A stretch of DNA of 64,000 nt from Siphonobacter curvatus (lineage in GTDB: Bacteria > Bacteroidota > Bacteroidia > Cytophagales > Spirosomataceae), in contig NZ_PTRA01000002.1 of NCBI RefSeq assembly GCF_002943425.1, positions 372,090 to 436,089 of the forward strand, read 5' to 3'. The notes beneath the pieces were generated by a model. That model did not search any database. It was not told where the DNA came from and saw nothing but the letters and a program-made list of their open reading frames with translations. Position numbers and translations under genes: made by a program. Positions 7,052 to 15,912 of the stretch are shown here, in pieces (within the stretch, counting starts at the first letter, position 1; each line of letters starts with the position of its first letter).

Positions 7052-10000
7052 AAGCGACGTTTACCTTCGAACTCCACTCGTACTTCCGCAAACCCGGTTT
7101 TTATCTAAGTCTGGCACTCGCATTGTTTATCGGCTATTTCATTGGCTCACAGCTTACGTTTAGTCCCAGTAGAGAACTGACCCGGTACGGCAGCTACGCT
7201 CTTACGCACCTTACGGGTTTATTCAATCTGGCCGGCATCTTTATTACCGCTTTCTTTTCGGCTCAGGTATTCTTTCGGGAAAAAGACGCCAACCTGGAGA
7301 CGGTTCTGTACGCCCTGCCGCTAAAGAAGGTTCCCTTTCTGATGGGACGGTTTACGGCGGTTTTCCTGCTGAGTGCTTTGCTCATGCTGAGTCTCAGCAC
7401 GGGCGTACTGCTTTCCCAATTCACGCAGACCGAATACAATGGCACTTTTCAATGCACGTATTACGCCCAGCCTTTTTTCCTGTTCAGCGTACCGAACCTT
7501 TTCCTGTACGTGGCTCTGCTGAGCGGCGTAGCCTGGTTCAGCTCCCGAAAATTGCTCGTGTACATAGTCGCCCTGCTGTTGTACATGGCTTATCTGGTCG
7601 TGATGTTGTATGCGGGCTCGCCGCTCATGTCTGCCGCTTTACCTGCGTCGGAACAAGCTCAGTTTTTAACTGCCTTGCTAGATCCGTTGGGATTGTCTGC
7701 CTTTTATCAGCAGACGAATCACTGGAACGTAGTACAGAAAAACAGTCAACTCCTACAACTTAGCGGTGTATTGCTCCTCAACCGATGCGGGTATCTATTA
7801 TTTTCCGGACTGGTCATCGGTTTCAGTTTACTTCGCTATCGGTTTCAGATCCCTACGAAAAGTCGTCGTTCGCCTAAATCCTTAGCTCATTCCTTTCAGG
7901 GGCAATACCGACCTCTGACGGGTTTTGCTCAGGGAATTGCTTACCATTATTCCGTCCTCATCAGCGAAGTTCGCCTTAGTCTGCTCTGGATCATCCGAAG
8001 CATTCCTTTTGCGGTGCTGGTCTTGAGTCTCGTGTTTTATATGGCCATGGAATACTACGGCACGCTGGATCAGGGCATTCGTCTGCCCGAACGCTACGCG
8101 ACTACGGCCGTTTTTGTCAACCGGATTCTGGCCAACTTACCGGGCTTGCAGGTCTGCATCGTACTATTCTATAGCCATGAACTCTTTTATCGGAGCCGCA
8201 ACGAAGGTTTTAGCCTGTTGGAATGTTCCACGCCCGCCGAGCAGGTGACGCAATTAGTAGCCCAGTGGCTCAGCCTAAGCCTACTTCACGTGCTGATGCT
8301 TACGCTGGTGATTGGGGTGGCTCTGGTCTTTCAGTGGGTGTATCAGTACCCCACCGTTGACTGGTCAGCTTACGCAGCTCTGTATGCGTTCATTGGTTTG
8401 CCGGTGAGCATCAGTAGTGGACTAGCCTTATGCCTATACTGGCTCATTCCCCAAAAAGGAATGAGCCTGCTGGTGGCGACCGTCGTGGTGCTACTCGTTT
8501 CCACGTCCCTGGGTAAATTTCTGGGACTCACGCATCCACTGATTCGCCTGGCCGCACCGTACAGCGGGCGTTACAGCGAAATGAATGGTTGGGACGCGTA
8601 CGTGGAAAGCTTTAGCTGGCGACTGGCCTACGGGTGGAGCGTTGTGTTGCTCCTGCTCACGTTTACGGTACAGCGAAAAAGTCCCCACCTGCGGAGTATA
8701 CCAATTCTGGTATTATTCCTCGTTGGAAGTCTTACGCTGGGCCTGACCATTCACGCCAAAGTTCCCAAACGTAGCGATCGGCTCGCGGAGCAGCAGTGGT
8801 ATGAACAGCAGTTTCGTCGATTCCGCGATCAGCCGAAGCCGCGGGTAACGGACATTCGAACGCAGGTCGATTTATTTCCGGAGCAACACAGGTACCGGGT
8901 ACGGGGTACGTATCAGCTCGTTAACCAATCATCCCAGACCCTTGATCAGGTTTTGTGGACCCTCCCCGAAGGAATCGAACTGGATTCGCTGGTATGGGTA
9001 CGTGGGCAACTGCGTAAAGTTCTGTCGCATCAGACACAGCTTATGCGTTTGGAAAAACCCTTGCAGCCCGGCGATACGGCTCAGTTGCATTTCGCCTTTC
9101 ATTCGGGTTGGGACGGTTTTTCGGGCCATGAATCCTTTAATGCCATCGTGCAAAATGGAACGTTTCTCCGTCTCAGTAATTATTTTCCGCTAATTGGCTA
9201 TCAGACCGATGTAGAAATTAGCTCGCCGGAAGAGCGGCGAAACAGAGGATTAGGCCCCGCCAGTCCTTTACGACCGCTGGAAGCTCCCCGCAGTCCGACG
9301 GATTTTATTCGACTGGATATGCTCGTTTCGACGCCCGCCGCTCAGACCGTTGTAGGCGTTGGATCACTGGTCGAGCAGTGGACGCAGCAGGATCGCCGGT
9401 ATTTTCATTTTCAGACGCCCACTCCGGTCCCGTTTCGTTTTGCTCTTTCCTCGGCTCACTATCAGCTTCGTCGGGTGAACCATCGGGGTACGGGTATCGA
9501 GGTGTATTACGACCCGAAACATTCGGAAAATGTGAATCATTTGATCCAACGGACGCAGCGGGCACTCGATTACTGCCAGCGGGAATTTGGGCCGTATCCC
9601 TTTGCGGTCATTCGTTTTGCTGAAGTTTCCTCCTTTACCTCGGGCTTTGCGGGCACGGCGTATCCAGCCAGTATTTTCATGACGGAAGACCTTCTCTTTC
9701 ACGCCAATCTGGCCGGAGATCGGCAGCAGGACGTGATCAACGAACTAGCCGCCCACGAGCTTTCGCACCAGTGGTGGGGGGCTAATCAATTGGTGCCGGA
9801 CGAACGCGAAGGTAGTAAGTTACTAACCGAAACACTGGCCATGTATACCGAGCTAATGCTGGTCAAGCATACGCTGGGATACGAAAAGGCCTTGGAACAC
9901 GTCGCCCTACACCGGGGGATTTACGAGCAGGAACGGGGATTCACCACGGAAGAACCCTTGTATCGGGTCAAACCCGAAAACGATCACCTGCATTACTCGA

Positions 10001-10200
10001 AAGGGCTGGTAGCGATGTATCAACTGAGCGAGTTAATCGGTGAAAAACGCGTCAATCAGGCCCTGCGACGGCTGCTGGCGGCCCACGCCTATCCGAATGC
10101 GTCACCGGTTTCGACGGATTTGCTGGACGAACTGTACCGCGTCAGTCCGCCGTCCGTCCACGCAAAAATCGATGTTCTCTTTAAACAGGTCCAACGTTAA
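7048..10200 (+). CDS. ABC-2 type permease fused to an M1 family metallopeptidase
   Basis: 1050 residues. The first ~580 residues contain about twelve hydrophobic segments in two ABC-2 permease-like halves. From about 590 the protein becomes soluble and ends in an M1 gluzincin domain with zinc motif HELSH (H903, E904, H907) followed by QWWG, and a third ligand in LLTETLAMYTE 18 residues later. A GAMEN exopeptidase motif is not seen; GFAGTAYPAS occupies that place, so substrate recognition probably differs from classical aminopeptidase N. Fusions of this type occur in other Bacteroidota. The layout suggests a peptidase domain on the far side of the inner membrane coupled to transport. The partner ATPase overlaps it by 4 bp. 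Confidence 0.9.
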   Translation: MKATFTFELHSYFRKPGFYLSLALALFIGYFIGSQLTFSPSRELTRYGSYALTHLTGLFNLAGIFITAFFSAQVFFREKDANLETVLYALPLKKVPFLMGRFTAVFLLSALLMLSLSTGVLLSQFTQTEYNGTFQCTYYAQPFFLFSVPNLFLYVALLSGVAWFSSRKLLVYIVALLLYMAYLVVMLYAGSPLMSAALPASEQAQFLTALLDPLGLSAFYQQTNHWNVVQKNSQLLQLSGVLLLNRCGYLLFSGLVIGFSLLRYRFQIPTKSRRSPKSLAHSFQGQYRPLTGFAQGIAYHYSVLISEVRLSLLWIIRSIPFAVLVLSLVFYMAMEYYGTLDQGIRLPERYATTAVFVNRILANLPGLQVCIVLFYSHELFYRSRNEGFSLLECSTPAEQVTQLVAQWLSLSLLHVLMLTLVIGVALVFQWVYQYPTVDWSAYAALYAFIGLPVSISSGLALCLYWLIPQKGMSLLVATVVVLLVSTSLGKFLGLTHPLIRLAAPYSGRYSEMNGWDAYVESFSWRLAYGWSVVLLLLTFTVQRKSPHLRSIPILVLFLVGSLTLGLTIHAKVPKRSDRLAEQQWYEQQFRRFRDQPKPRVTDIRTQVDLFPEQHRYRVRGTYQLVNQSSQTLDQVLWTLPEGIELDSLVWVRGQLRKVLSHQTQLMRLEKPLQPGDTAQLHFAFHSGWDGFSGHESFNAIVQNGTFLRLSNYFPLIGYQTDVEISSPEERRNRGLGPASPLRPLEAPRSPTDFIRLDMLVSTPAAQTVVGVGSLVEQWTQQDRRYFHFQTPTPVPFRFALSSAHYQLRRVNHRGTGIEVYYDPKHSENVNHLIQRTQRALDYCQREFGPYPFAVIRFAEVSSFTSGFAGTAYPASIFMTEDLLFHANLAGDRQQDVINELAAHELSHQWWGANQLVPDEREGSKLLTETLAMYTELMLVKHTLGYEKALEHVALHRGIYEQERGFTTEEPLYRVKPENDHLHYSKGLVAMYQLSELIGEKRVNQALRRLLAAHAYPNASPVSTDLLDELYRVSPPSVHAKIDVLFKQVQR

Positions 10201-10283
10201 CGCATGGAAAATTTTCAGGAATTGTTGAATCCGAGCGTGGTGCCTCCGATCTTCGTTACTTTTTGCATGCTAAATCTATTGTA

Positions 10284-11162
10284 ATGTTGAAACGTATTGT
10301 CTTTGCCTGCCTGCTGGGTTGGTTATCCATCACTGGATCACACGCTCAAGTGCTGACGGACTCTTTACTAATTGAAGGAAATTACCGTGTCTTCCATTTT
10401 CATAAACCCGCCATAGGTCAGCAACCCCAAAGTCTGGCCTTCGTCATGCACGGATCGGGCGGCGATGGCAAAGGCATGATGCGGGGCACCGAAAAAGCGG
10501 AACAGGAGGCTCAGGCCACCCGCACGCTGCTGGTATACCCCGATGGCTATAAACGGTACTGGAATGAATGTCGGAAAGCTTCGCCCGCCCTGGCGAACAA
10601 GGAGGACGTCAACGAGCAGGCTTTCTTTGCGGGCATGATCGAATACTTTGAGCGGCATTACGGTATTCAGCCGGAGCAGGTTTTTGCTGTGGGCACCTCC
10701 GGGGGTGGTCACATGGCGTATAAACTGGCCCTGACGATGCCAGATCGATTCCGGGCCGTAACGGCCATCATCGCCAATCTGCCCGATACTGATAATCTGG
10801 ACTGTACGCCCGCGGGCAAACCCGTACCCATGCTGATCATCAACGGTACGGAAGATAACGTAAACCCGTATCAGGGCGGTGTTGTTGATCTGGGGCCGAA
10901 CATGAATATGGGCCGTGTACGGTCCACCGACCGCACCTTTGCCTACTGGGCCGAGCTGGCGGGATATCGGGGTAAACCAACGATGGAAAAACTCCCGGAT
11001 ACAGACCCCAGCGATGGCCGTACTGTAGAACGACATACGTACCTAGCCAAAGGGAAGCCCGAAGTAGTCCTGTTGAAAGTCATTGGTGGCAAGCACGATT
11101 ACCCAAAGGATATCGACGTACACGTAGAAGCGTTGCGTTTTTTCCAACGCCAGCTTCGCTAG
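10284..11162 (+). CDS. Secreted alpha/beta hydrolase, PHB depolymerase/LpqC-like esterase
   Basis: 292 residues from ATG 10284, chosen because it opens a clean signal peptide (cleavage near SHAQ, residue 22); a TTG seven codons upstream is unlikely. The oxyanion region HGSGGDGK, the nucleophile in GTSGGG (S139), a probable acid in NGTEDNVNPY and a histidine in GGKHDYP define a serine esterase of the poly(3-hydroxybutyrate) depolymerase / feruloyl esterase (CE1-like) superfamily. It acts outside the cytoplasm, probably on ester-linked polymers or acylated sugars. It lies 83 bp after the transporter gene with no terminator between. Confidence 0.88.
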   Translation: MLKRIVFACLLGWLSITGSHAQVLTDSLLIEGNYRVFHFHKPAIGQQPQSLAFVMHGSGGDGKGMMRGTEKAEQEAQATRTLLVYPDGYKRYWNECRKASPALANKEDVNEQAFFAGMIEYFERHYGIQPEQVFAVGTSGGGHMAYKLALTMPDRFRAVTAIIANLPDTDNLDCTPAGKPVPMLIINGTEDNVNPYQGGVVDLGPNMNMGRVRSTDRTFAYWAELAGYRGKPTMEKLPDTDPSDGRTVERHTYLAKGKPEVVLLKVIGGKHDYPKDIDVHVEALRFFQRQLR

Positions 11163-11184
11163 ACGGCGAATCGCTGTATTTTTT

Positions 11185-11222
11185 CAAGCCTCTGGGTATT
11201 CCCGTACCTGGAGGCTTGATTG
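11185..11222 (+). terminator. Weak hairpin terminator after the esterase gene
   Basis: CAAGCCTC at 11185-11192 pairs with GAGGCTTG at 11211-11218, with further partial pairing inside. There are T-rich bases on both sides but no clean U-tract. It lies 22 bp after the stop codon. Confidence 0.4.
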
Positions 11223-11308
11223 GTTCGCGTCATTTTAGCTCCTGAGGTGAGTAGCTGAGCAGCTTACAACAGGAATTCTTCTCCGTATCCAGTACCCTAA
11301 CAGCCTGT

Positions 11309-12367
11309 ATGCTGACCTCTTCTGTACCGACCAAACCTCATTTTCAAGTGCTCGATGGCTTGCGGGGCATTGCTGCCGTAGCCGTGGTTATTTTCCACTT
11401 TATGGAGTTCATCACTCCGGACTACCACGACAGTTTCATTGCCCACGCGTACCTAGCCGTCGATTTTTTCTTCTGCTTATCGGGTTTTGTCATCGCCTAC
11501 GCGTACGATGATAAATTAGGATCGATGGGCGTACGTACCTTTCTAAAAAGACGGCTGATTCGCTTGCATCCGCTAGTAGTAATCGGTTCGGTCATTGGAT
11601 TACTGACCTTCGTTTTTGATCCGTTTAGCAAACTCTATTCAGTATACGCCAGTCAGACGCTGGGCCTGTTTCTTACCTCCTGTCTGATGATTCCCTTTCC
11701 GCTGGTCCGCGAACGGTACTTCAATCTGTTTCACCTCAATCCGCCCACCTGGACGCTGTTTTGGGAGTACCTGGCTAATGTGCTCTATGCTTTAGTACTG
11801 GTCAAACTACCCACCAGAGTTCTGGCAATCTTAACCCTGATTGCCGCGGGTACGCTGTTCTACGAAGCTCACCGATCCACGTACCTAGCCGTGGGATTTG
11901 GCGGGGATAACTTTTGGGGCGGCGGAAGCCGGGTTTTCTATTCGTTTCTGGCGGGTATGCTCGTGTACCGGAGCCACTTGATCATTCGTACGCGACTGGG
12001 TTTTGGTGTAGTGGGTCTTTTACTACTCCTGACGTTTTTAGTCCCTTTTTCAAAAGCGATAAACTGGTTGGTCGATCCGCTGCTCGTGGTGTTCTATTTT
12101 CCTTTACTGATTGCCTTGGGAGCGGGTACGCCGGTCGAGCCCGCGTTACAACGGATTTGTAAATTTTCGGGTGATATTTCCTATCCGCTGTACATGACGC
12201 ACTATCCTTTTTTGTGGATTGTCCTGAGTTACATCGAGGCAAAAAAGCCGCCCGTGAGTGAATTAGTTGTCATTATGATCGCCGGGGTTGTCTTACTAAT
12301 CCTGTTTGCGTATTTCGTCCTGAAAGTTTTGGATGAGCCGATTCGCACTTACCTCAAACGGATGTAA
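11309..12367 (+). CDS. Acyltransferase 3 family membrane protein
   Basis: 352 residues with about ten membrane helices. The N-terminal signature LDGLRGIAAVAVVIFH, with the catalytic-type histidine, and VDFFFCLSGFVIAYAY are standard for the acyltransferase 3 (OafA/NodX) family. These enzymes move acyl groups, often acetyl, onto extracytoplasmic sugars, exopolysaccharide, O-antigen or peptidoglycan. No glycan biosynthesis genes are adjacent, so the acceptor is unknown. It is a single-gene unit closed by a strong terminator. Confidence 0.92.
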   Translation: MLTSSVPTKPHFQVLDGLRGIAAVAVVIFHFMEFITPDYHDSFIAHAYLAVDFFFCLSGFVIAYAYDDKLGSMGVRTFLKRRLIRLHPLVVIGSVIGLLTFVFDPFSKLYSVYASQTLGLFLTSCLMIPFPLVRERYFNLFHLNPPTWTLFWEYLANVLYALVLVKLPTRVLAILTLIAAGTLFYEAHRSTYLAVGFGGDNFWGGGSRVFYSFLAGMLVYRSHLIIRTRLGFGVVGLLLLLTFLVPFSKAINWLVDPLLVVFYFPLLIALGAGTPVEPALQRICKFSGDISYPLYMTHYPFLWIVLSYIEAKKPPVSELVVIMIAGVVLLILFAYFVLKVLDEPIRTYLKRM

Positions 12368-12402
12368 ATACCTATAATTCAGTAAATTATCTTTTTACAG
12401 CA

Positions 12403-12441
12403 CAGCAAAAAGGTTCGGTAGTTTACCGAACCTTTTTGCTG
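12403..12441. terminator. Strong bidirectional terminator
   Basis: CAGCAAAAAGGTTCGGTA pairs perfectly with TACCGAACCTTTTTGCTG around a 3-nt loop. The A-rich and T-rich arms give U-tracts on both strands. It separates the converging acyltransferase and Rid genes. Confidence 0.9.
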
Positions 12442-12457
12442 ATCAGAAGTATCCTGT

Positions 12458-12850
12458 TTACTTCACTACAGTCGCTTCCAGCTCAATCGTTAGCCCCTGA
12501 AAAAGGCCTTTCACTTCCAGTAAGCTAGTGGCCTGTTTGATACCGTGTTGGACGATCCAGGACTGGTACAAATCCCCACAGGTTGTAAAAAATTCCGTTG
12601 TGGAGGTTGTATATACATTCAGCCGCACGATGCCCTGACAACTGTAACCGGCCTCCGTGATGAGTTGCTCTAGGTTATCAAAGGTTTGTTGTAACTGGGT
12701 TCGCATGTCGGCCGTACTGGGCTGGCCATAAGCATCGATGGCGGCCTGCCCGGAACAATAGAGCGTGCCAGTAGGCTGTTTGATTTCAACGGCTTGTACG
12801 GAATTGGTGTACTCTCCCCATTTCCAGGGATCAATGGTTCGCTTTTCCAT
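12458..12850 (-). CDS. Rid family protein (YjgF/RidA fold), probably not a classical RidA
   Basis: 130 residues from ATG 12848-12850; an in-frame start 12 codons upstream is possible but adds no family sequence. The fold pattern is clear: GTLYCSGQAAID near the start, LQQTFDNLEQLITEAGYS in the middle, VRLNVYTTS, and a C-terminal TIELEATVV. In RidA the carboxylate-binding arginine lies in a P-A-R-S segment; here the corresponding stretch reads QATSLLEV, so that arginine is missing. By family knowledge, members without it do not deaminate 2-aminoacrylate efficiently. It is divergent from the Crp-like regulator. Confidence 0.85.
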   Translation of the reverse strand: MEKRTIDPWKWGEYTNSVQAVEIKQPTGTLYCSGQAAIDAYGQPSTADMRTQLQQTFDNLEQLITEAGYSCQGIVRLNVYTTSTTEFFTTCGDLYQSWIVQHGIKQATSLLEVKGLFQGLTIELEATVVK

Positions 12851-13061
12851 GCGGGTAACGATGTTATAATTGATTTGACCGTACAAAAATCGCTGCCTCG
12901 AGCGACAGCCTTATGTCATACCTTTTTTGGAACGCGTAAAATAATTTGCAATCCTAGGACAAATCAGCCGTGCGGATTGTAGTACAAGACATACATCCAA
13001 GCTTTTTTGTGTAGTATCTTCGTAAGAGCAACGGCACGCTATCCATTCCCTCTAGTAAGAG

Positions 13062-13652
13062 ATGTTAGCCATTTTTGAAAATTATATAAAAAACCAAAAC
13101 CTCGCTTTGTCTGAGGAAGAAATCGCCATGATTACGGCGGCGGCGGTGGAGCGGACGGTTTCCAAAAAACAGATCTTATTACAGGCCGGGGAAATCTGCC
13201 GGCATAAAATCTTCATCACCAGGGGCTTCTTGCGAACCTACCGGATTGGAGCGGATGGTACGGAACACATCATGCAGTTTTCACCGGAACTGAACTGGAC
13301 CACCGATGGCGAAAGTTACACCCACCGTACGCCTTCGTCCTACATCATTGAAGCCTTGGAAGACAGTCAGCTGATGATCTGGAACCGCGATCGGTTTGAT
13401 ACGTTACTTCAAACGATCCCCAACCTTAGAACCTATTCCGAACAACTGATTTCCCGGCATCTGCATCTCAGTCGCAATCGCCTCTACCAAACCTTCAGTG
13501 CCACGCCCGCCGAGAAGTACGAGGATTTTCTTCAAGCCTATCCTGGTATTCTCTCCCGCGTACCTTTGCGGATGGTAGCTTCTTACCTCGGCGTTTCTTT
13601 GAAAACGCTGACGCGGATCCGACAGGCTCAGCTCAGGCAACCGGTAAAATAG
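13062..13652 (+). CDS. Crp/Fnr family transcriptional regulator
   Basis: 196 residues. The N-terminal ~120 residues form a cyclic-nucleotide-binding-like beta roll (ILLQAGEICRHKIFITRGFLR, then ADGTEHIMQF). The C-terminal part has a winged HTH ending in VASYLGVSLKTLTRIR. The Fnr-type N-terminal cysteine cluster is absent, so an iron-sulfur oxygen sensor is unlikely. Bacteroidota carry many such regulators of unknown ligand. A TATCTTCG box near 13015 approximates a -7 element. It lies divergent from the Rid gene and 109 bp upstream of the SDR epimerase it may control. Confidence 0.9.
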   Translation: MLAIFENYIKNQNLALSEEEIAMITAAAVERTVSKKQILLQAGEICRHKIFITRGFLRTYRIGADGTEHIMQFSPELNWTTDGESYTHRTPSSYIIEALEDSQLMIWNRDRFDTLLQTIPNLRTYSEQLISRHLHLSRNRLYQTFSATPAEKYEDFLQAYPGILSRVPLRMVASYLGVSLKTLTRIRQAQLRQPVK

Positions 13653-13761
13653 GGACAAATGTCCTCTTTTTGCCTGTCCTGATTGTTCAATTTTGCCTTG
13701 TAATCACAGGCGAGTGAGCAAGCCGTTCGTTCGAACACTCGCCTCACAAACATACACGATC

Positions 13762-14643
13762 ATGCGAGTATTTGTAACGGGAGCCTCGGGCTTTGTAGGC
13801 TCCGCCATTGTACAGGAATTGCTAGCGGCAGGGCATCAGGTGTTGGGCCTGGCCCGTTCCGACGCCTCCGCTCAGTCCCTGCAGGAGATTGGTGTGGACG
13901 TACTCAGGGGTAGCCTGGAAGATGCGGAAGCATTGAAAGAGGGAGCCTCGGCAGCGGATGGCGTCATCCATACGGCCTTTATTCACGACTTTTCGCAGTA
14001 TGCGGCGGCGGCGGCAACGGACAAACGGGCCATTGAAGCCCTCGGTTCCGCCCTGGTCGGTACCGATCGTCCGTTGATCGTAACCGGAGGAATTCTAATT
14101 GTGCCTAGCGATGGAGGCATTATTACGGAAGCGGACGCGGCTCCGGCCACGCACCGGGCTTCCGAAGCTACGGCTATGGCCTTGGCTGAGGCGGGCGTAC
14201 GGGCTTCGGTGATCCGGCTTCCGCCTTCCGTCCATGATCAGGGCGATGGCGGTTTTGTACCGTTCCTGATTGATTTGGCCCGGAAGAAGGGCGTTTCGGC
14301 GTACGTGGGAGACGGCAGCAATCGCTGGCCCGCTGTACACCGATTAGATGCAGCCCGCTTATACCGACTGGCTCTGGAAAAAGCCGCAACGGGTCAGCGA
14401 TACAATGCCATTGGGGACGAAGGCATTCCGGTTCGGGAAATTGCGGAATTAATCGGACAGGAGCTGCAAGTACCCGTGGTCTCCGTATCGCCCGAAGAGG
14501 CCAGTAATCATTTTGACTGGATGAGTCGGTTTATCACCTTCGATAGTCCGGCAACGGCAATTCAGACGCGGGAAATTCTGGGTTGGGAACCCGTTCATAT
14601 CGGTTTGCTTGAGGATCTGCGGCTGGGCCATTATTTTGGTTAA
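13762..14643 (+). CDS. Extended SDR family NAD-dependent epimerase/dehydratase
   Basis: 293 residues from ATG 13762. A longer open frame starts 23 codons upstream, but those residues show no family sequence, and the cofactor motif GASGFVGS sits correctly at 7-14 only with this start. The body resembles atypical extended SDRs (NmrA/epimerase group) with GLARSDASAQSL after the second strand, where NADP-binding arginines are usual. The substrate is unknown. It lies downstream of a Crp-like regulator in the same direction. Confidence 0.88.
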   Translation: MRVFVTGASGFVGSAIVQELLAAGHQVLGLARSDASAQSLQEIGVDVLRGSLEDAEALKEGASAADGVIHTAFIHDFSQYAAAAATDKRAIEALGSALVGTDRPLIVTGGILIVPSDGGIITEADAAPATHRASEATAMALAEAGVRASVIRLPPSVHDQGDGGFVPFLIDLARKKGVSAYVGDGSNRWPAVHRLDAARLYRLALEKAATGQRYNAIGDEGIPVREIAELIGQELQVPVVSVSPEEASNHFDWMSRFITFDSPATAIQTREILGWEPVHIGLLEDLRLGHYFG

Positions 14644-15139
14644 AGGTTGAGAAAGTACCTTTTTTGTCTAGCCGAAGCTGCTGGTATTTTAATCGGTTGG
14701 ATTCCAAACGGCTACCTACTAATTACCAGTAACGACTAACTCCTTTTTCGTCCTGATAAGACAGCTGATCATTAGTTCGGATTACGAAAACTGCTCACTT
14801 TCTCTGGCTCGCGGCTATCGCAGGGTGAAGGAAATGGGCGGTTTTCGCAATAGGGACAAGATTCGGATTTATATCGTTTATACAGGTATTTGAATATAAG
14901 CTAACTACCAACAATCATCAATTACCTGTGAGATGATAAAAACCTCTCCCACTTATCAGCCGTACCTAGAGAACGAAACTCAGTCTGTCAAATTTGTAAA
15001 GTCAACGGGTCGCTTGATCTTTTCTTAAACTAAACTTTCAAAAAGCTCCCTATCCCTTCTAGCTATTTTAAAATAATATCGCATTTTTGATTCAAAATGA
15101 AATAATATTTCACCATATGTAACTAAAACTGAATTTTAT
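14644..15139. other. Long intergenic region upstream of sigma/anti-sigma/SusCD locus 1
   Basis: 496 bp with no credible gene. It contains an imperfect 16-bp inverted repeat (14781-14796 with 14836-14851) and then becomes strongly AT-rich towards the sigma factor start, consistent with its promoter. No clear TAnnTTTG box stands out. Confidence 0.5.
14781..14851. repeat. Imperfect inverted repeat able to form a long hairpin
   Basis: ATTACGAAAACTGCTC (14781-14796) pairs with GGGCGGTTTTCGCAAT (14836-14851) with one mismatch and two G-U pairs if transcribed. A 39-nt loop lies between. It is not next to a stop codon and has no U-tract. Confidence 0.4.
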
Positions 15140-15694
15140 ATGTCAAAATCCAGTTTTGGCGATAATATTTTATTTACCAGACTTTCGCAGGGAGACGAGC
15201 AAGCTTTGGAAAGTCTGTTGAACAAATATTATAAGCTAGTCACCCGGACCCTATCTCAGTATTCCGAAGATCCTGAGCAGATTAAAGACTGGACTCAGGA
15301 AATTTTCATTATGGTTTGGGAGAAGCGAGCCCATTTTGAGCATTATGAAATTGCCAATCCGCGTGCGTACTTTCTCATGCTTGCCCGAAATTTTGTAGTG
15401 CGTGACCTCAGCCGAAAGAAAAAAATTACTGTCGCTCCTTTTCCACTGTACGAACAGATTCCCGGATTAGATGGGCCGGAGGATCTTCTTTTTCACCAGC
15501 AATTACACCAGGCTTACGATCAGGCCCTGGAGCGATTACCCAATCGTATTCGGGAAGTGTATCAGTATAATCGTGAAGAAGGATTGAGCTATTCCAAAAT
15601 TGCCGAGAAACTCAGTATTTCCGTGAAGACCGTAGAATCTCAAATTTCGCGGGCTTTATTCTTGTTACGCCGGGAATTGATGAATTATCTCTAA
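15140..15694 (+). CDS. ECF RNA polymerase sigma-70 factor (FecI-like), locus 1
   Basis: 184 residues. Region 2 (ALESLLNKYYKLVTRTL, then DWTQEIFIMVWEKR) and region 4 (LPNRIREVYQYNREEGLSY, SKIAEKLSISVKTVESQISR) are complete. The family of Bacteroidota RNA polymerase sigma-70 factors near FecR is a clear match. It is followed at 218 bp by a FecR anti-sigma gene, then SusC and SusD, so it should direct transcription of this uptake locus when the receptor binds substrate. A-rich sequence including an A10 run (15771-15780) lies between it and the anti-sigma gene. Confidence 0.92.
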   Translation: MSKSSFGDNILFTRLSQGDEQALESLLNKYYKLVTRTLSQYSEDPEQIKDWTQEIFIMVWEKRAHFEHYEIANPRAYFLMLARNFVVRDLSRKKKITVAPFPLYEQIPGLDGPEDLLFHQQLHQAYDQALERLPNRIREVYQYNREEGLSYSKIAEKLSISVKTVESQISRALFLLRRELMNYL

Positions 15695-15912
15695 GACACT
15701 TTTCCTCAGATACTTAAAATATCCATTTCAGTAGATTAAGCATTAAATTAACTACGACAAAAAAGCTTACAAAAAAAAAACACAGCAAGACTCAGGGAGT
15801 TTTTCCTAAAATTGTCTCTCTATTCTTGAACAAGCTTTCCGCGTACCTGTACGCAGCTTAGATTACCTAACGTTTTCCAACGACGCAACCCACCTCCTGA
15901 ACGTATCAATGA

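Noticed and set aside
15771-15780. A10 run between sigma factor and anti-sigma gene as a phase-variation site
   Set aside because: It is in non-coding AT-rich sequence, where such runs are common; a promoter-spacing effect cannot be supported without a mapped promoter.
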